Origin: Gordius sp. MW1
Taxonomy: Eukaryota > Nematomorpha > Gordioida > Gordea > Gordiidae
DNA length: 64,000 bases
Reading direction: 5' to 3'
Assembly (NCBI GenBank): GCA_964036665.1
Contig: OZ038527.1
Location: 17,568,221-17,632,220 of the forward strand
The stretch's first letter is position 1; each line of letters starts with the position of its first letter. The notes beneath the pieces are model-generated. The model worked only from the letters and a program-made list of their open reading frames with translations. It was not told the origin of the DNA and ran no database searches. Made by a program: the position numbers and the translations under genes. Of the stretch, positions 61,501 through 64,000 are shown one piece after another.

Positions 61501-62567
61501 GATCATAATCCCTTGGATTATGACTTTCTTCCTACACATAGAAGGTGTGCTTGCCACACGTTAAATTTGATTGCTACAACTGATGTGACGAAATACATAA
61601 ATACCCATGAAAAGTATAAAAAAATATGCTCATTGGTAGTGCACAAATGCCAGCAGTTGTGGAACTTGCAAGGTAGATCAACTCATGCTGCTGAGTTGAT
61701 TAAAAAACAACTTGGTTGTTATTTTATATGTCCTGTAATTACAAGATGGAATTCCTTATATAATTCGATGAGGCACATAACTTCTATTATAAAGGGACAA
61801 TTTGATGGGTTACAAAGTGTATGTGACAAGCTGAATCTTCAAAAGTTCACATCAGATGAATGTGATTTTATTGCAGAATATTGCGATATAAAATTTTATT
61901 TTAATTTAAACATTAGCATTATTTTAAAATGGTTTTTAAAGGTCATGGAACCAATTGCAAAGGCAATTGAGTTTTTGGAAGGGCAAAACTATATGTATCT
62001 TGCATATTACACCCCAACAATCACTCAAATATTGATGAAAATTGAATCTATGAGCTCATTGAAATGGTGTAAGCCATTAAAAGATGCTACTACTCAAGGC
62101 CTTAATAACAGGTTTAATATTATTTATAACGTCTAGTCTAGCTAATTAATAGATTTTTGGATCTTTTTAGCAAAGAAAATCTGTCGGCGGCTATTCTCCA
62201 TCCTGCTTTTAAAACAGATTGGAATTGGATTCGCAAAGAATGCGCTGCGAACATGAAAGCAAATATTTTAGAGGATATCAATTTGTTTGTTCCTAAATCT
62301 CAACAGGCTAGACCTAGTTCATCAGAAATGGATTTTTTTGAATTAAAAAATGATGAAAAGAATGAATCAATTGAACGTTTTTTGCTTTCTAATAACCGAA
62401 ATTTAAGTCTTTTAGACAGTTTTCCCCATTTAAAAAAATTATTTATTAAATATAATACGCCACTACCATCAAGTGCCCCGGTGGAAAGATTATTTAGCTT
62501 GGGAAAAATTTCATTTGGAGACAAGCGAACATGTCTTTTAGATGACAATTTCGAAAATAATATTTAA
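58504..62567 (+). pseudogene. hAT transposase gene with short introns, inactivated
   Basis: Segments: 58504-58689 (WPLFEYIF, then LKCKLCSPKP, BED-like zinc finger), 58729-59084 (IIKFIINGNHPFSLV, then TADCWTAYNR), ~59115-59320 (GVTVHWIDDKTL, then AILACRRLEGRHTFDVL and TDNATNFVKEFR, part of the RNase H-like core), 61413-62111 (RRCACHTLNLIAT, then VITRWNSLYNSM), and 62153-62567 (ILHPAFKTDW, then SSAPVERLFS, the hAT dimerisation region). Introns of 39 bp (58690-58728) and 41 bp (62112-62152) are canonical. A frameshift lies near 59165 between KTLR and the AILACRR frame, and an in-frame TGA at 61438 precedes ENSDVEH. The intron after KEFR hosts the LTR element. Expected length is ~650-700 residues. 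Confidence 0.85.
59332..61378. mobile_element. short LTR (TRIM-like) retroelement fossil, looks whole at its ends, non-coding
   Basis: Two direct LTRs of ~545 bp (59332-59876 and 60836-61378) start TGTCGTGTAC and close ACGA(C/T)A. They are nearly identical, so the insertion is young. Flanks TATTA (59327-59331) and TTTTA (61379-61383) match 4/5. Just inside the 5' LTR, TTTGGTGTCAGA resembles a primer-binding site. The ~960-bp interior has no pol or gag similarity, only a 67-codon frame (60060-60263) with a ~60-bp tandem duplication. It lies in an intron of the hAT transposase gene. Confidence 0.82.
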
Positions 62568-63625
62568 TTAAAATCAAATAAACATTTATTACCTGATGAT
62601 TTTTATAAATTGTAATATATAATATATTGTTTTATGAATTAATAAAAGATGTTTGTCCATTTTAAAAAAAATTAAAAAAGGAACTTCAAAGGAACTGAAC
62701 TGGAACTAGTTCCATTTTAGGCAAAGGAGCTGGAACTTGGCAAGTTCCTTTTTAAAAGGAACTTTTAACAGCTCTACTTCTCACATTATAAGCTGGGTTG
62801 GCAGGTGCATTCAAATTAATTATAATTTTTATAATTGTGCAATTTAAAATAAATACATAAACCTATACTGTACTAGATAAATTACTATTTAATGGCAAAG
62901 TTAGTTAGAATGGAAGGTAATTAAATAGAATACAAATTTGATTACAAGGATTTTTATCATAAAATCGGAATTCGCACTTTGTGATTTATAACGTTATAGT
63001 AAAAATGCAAAACTCCAAGGGTAATTGATGATGTTAATATCAATGGACTTGAACGTTTGCCTTAAATATGTTAAGGTCTACTTTGAAGCTTTAGCCAGGG
63101 TTAATAAAGGGTCTCAATTTGCTTAATTATGCAACTAAGTCAACTATAAGCGATTTATAATTTTATAAGTCTATTTATAGTTGACACACAGTGATTTTGT
63201 TGATACAAATGTTATAATTTGCTAGAACAATAAAATTTAATTTTCTATATTTAAAATTTATTTATAGTTTTTTTCATCTGGATTTTCCATAGAAAATGTT
63301 ATCTTCATGAATTAATTCATATCTTTATATTGTCAATGAGATGTCGTGTCCCGCTAAATCTTTAAAAAGTTTGTGTATTAAAGTTTTTCAAGAAATATAA
63401 AAGTTTGCCATTTGAATTTTTAAACACTTATTTAATATTTTTGATAAAACAAGAAAAATTTTTATTCCGTATTTATTTTTATTTTAAGTCGAGACGAAAA
63501 TTCTTGTCGAGACGGGACCGAGATTTTTATAGGCCGAGACGAGACCGAGATTTTTATAATTGCTCCCGAGATGAGACGAGATTTTGTTTTCGAGACCGAG
63601 ACGAGGTCGAAAGATTCCCCCGCAT

Positions 63626-64000
63626 AATCCCGAAAACGCAGAATCCCGAATTGCGAAACTACGTTTTTCCGCCATTTTCACATATGGAAAACTCTTTAAC
63701 TATTGCAAATCAAGATAACAAAGAGAATATAAGTAAGCTTTATTATGCAAGTATACACATATTGTTATAGGTTTTAAAAAATCTAAAGAAAAAATGATAT
63801 AGTCACTTTCAAAAAGTTTGACTATATCAAGATCAGAGCAGGTAAGATGGGACAAGTATAATGTAATTGCAGGCACTACAGTATATGTAAATGCCCAGGA
63901 AGAGCTGTCCATAGATATAATAATTTTCTGATAACATCAGAACATTCCCAAAATTGTATACAAAAACAAAATCTCCAAAGTAAGAAACTTAAAAGTTTTT
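63626..64000. other. unique flank, nothing recognised
   Basis: Short frames only. TCCCGAAAACGCAGAATCCCG at 63629 follows the outer element's end and may belong to a further repeat. Confidence 0.3.

Larger units (their letters stand above)
58162..62776 (+). mobile_element. hAT transposon, full length by its ends, exact 8-bp duplication
   Basis: Ends TAGAGCTGTTAAAGGAACT and AGTTCCTTTTAACAGCTCTA-type complement are inverted, and the 8-mer CTTCTCAC lies on both sides (58154-58161 and 62777-62784). Subterminal DNA repeats GGAACT/AGTTCC many times at both ends. It contains a spliced transposase gene (next entry) and a later LTR-element insertion at 59332-61378. Without that insertion the element would be about 2.6 kb. 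Confidence 0.92.
57494..63625. mobile_element. outer element with CGAGACGAGA-rich inverted ends, carrying a nested hAT
   Basis: The left end ATGCGGAAAAACCGAG and the right end, the complement of ATGCGGGGGAATC, lead into facing blocks of CTCGGTCTCGTCTC and GAGACGAGACCGAG (57505-57620 and 63488-63612). The outer element's own DNA is 57494-58153 and 62785-63625, about 1.5 kb. It is otherwise filled by the hAT at 58162-62776. A partial second copy is at 48690-49222. No transposase of its own and no clear target duplication. Confidence 0.65.

Noticed and set aside
63405-63770. 121-codon frame rich in RRDRDFYRPRRD
   Set aside because: It arises from CGAGACGAGA-type repeats at the end of the outer transposon.

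Overview
The window reads as nuclear DNA of an AT-rich invertebrate animal. Host genes are split by GT-AG introns, the gene set is metazoan, and transposon debris is dense: hAT, piggyBac, Harbinger-like, P-like, a long-inverted-repeat element, MITEs and LTR fossils. Many introns are only 31-44 bp, which narrows the clade but does not name it; flatworm-like or another tiny-intron lineage is an inference.

Layout. 1-18748 (+): the 3' twenty exons of BTAF1/Mot1, the SWI2/SNF2 ATPase that strips TBP from DNA. My exon model sums to 5154 nt, exactly 1718 codons including the stop. Its introns hold a Harbinger-like element (3589-4917) and a 2.7 kb element with ~785 bp inverted repeats (9544-12253). 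21097-26765 (+): LACTB, seven exons, 482 residues. 27759-28097 (-): a 99-residue PNRC-like decapping cofactor. 31445-31978 (+): TOMM22, three exons, 155 residues. 34235-35719 (-): TIMMDC1, three exons, 177 residues, the first coding exon being 7 nt. 49726-50784 (+): NUBP2/Cfd1, seven exons, 260 residues. Every complete exon model closes in frame with canonical splice sites.

Accessory DNA. 36322-37381 is an internally deleted hAT with a perfect 8-bp target duplication. 41200-44020 is a broken Ty3/gypsy pol fossil carrying a 1.5 kb hAT. 50806-52205 and 53423-55519 are piggyBac-type elements. 56500-57455 holds P-element-like pieces with a THAP domain. 57494-63625 is a three-level nest: an element with GAGACGAGA-rich ends, containing a hAT with an exact 8-bp duplication, containing a short LTR (TRIM-like) element lodged in a hAT intron. 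A family of GGCCCGGGC-rich termini recurs from 5.6 to 52.7 kb, and several MITE families are defined here by terminal repeats and flanking duplications.

The genes show no operon. Three neighbours (LACTB, TOMM22, TIMMDC1) encode mitochondrial proteins, NUBP2 serves cytosolic Fe-S assembly, and BTAF1 and PNRC act in transcription and mRNA turnover. The best candidates for something undescribed are the long-inverted-repeat element in the BTAF1 intron and the MITE family with the core GAAAACCATCTCGCCGAA.
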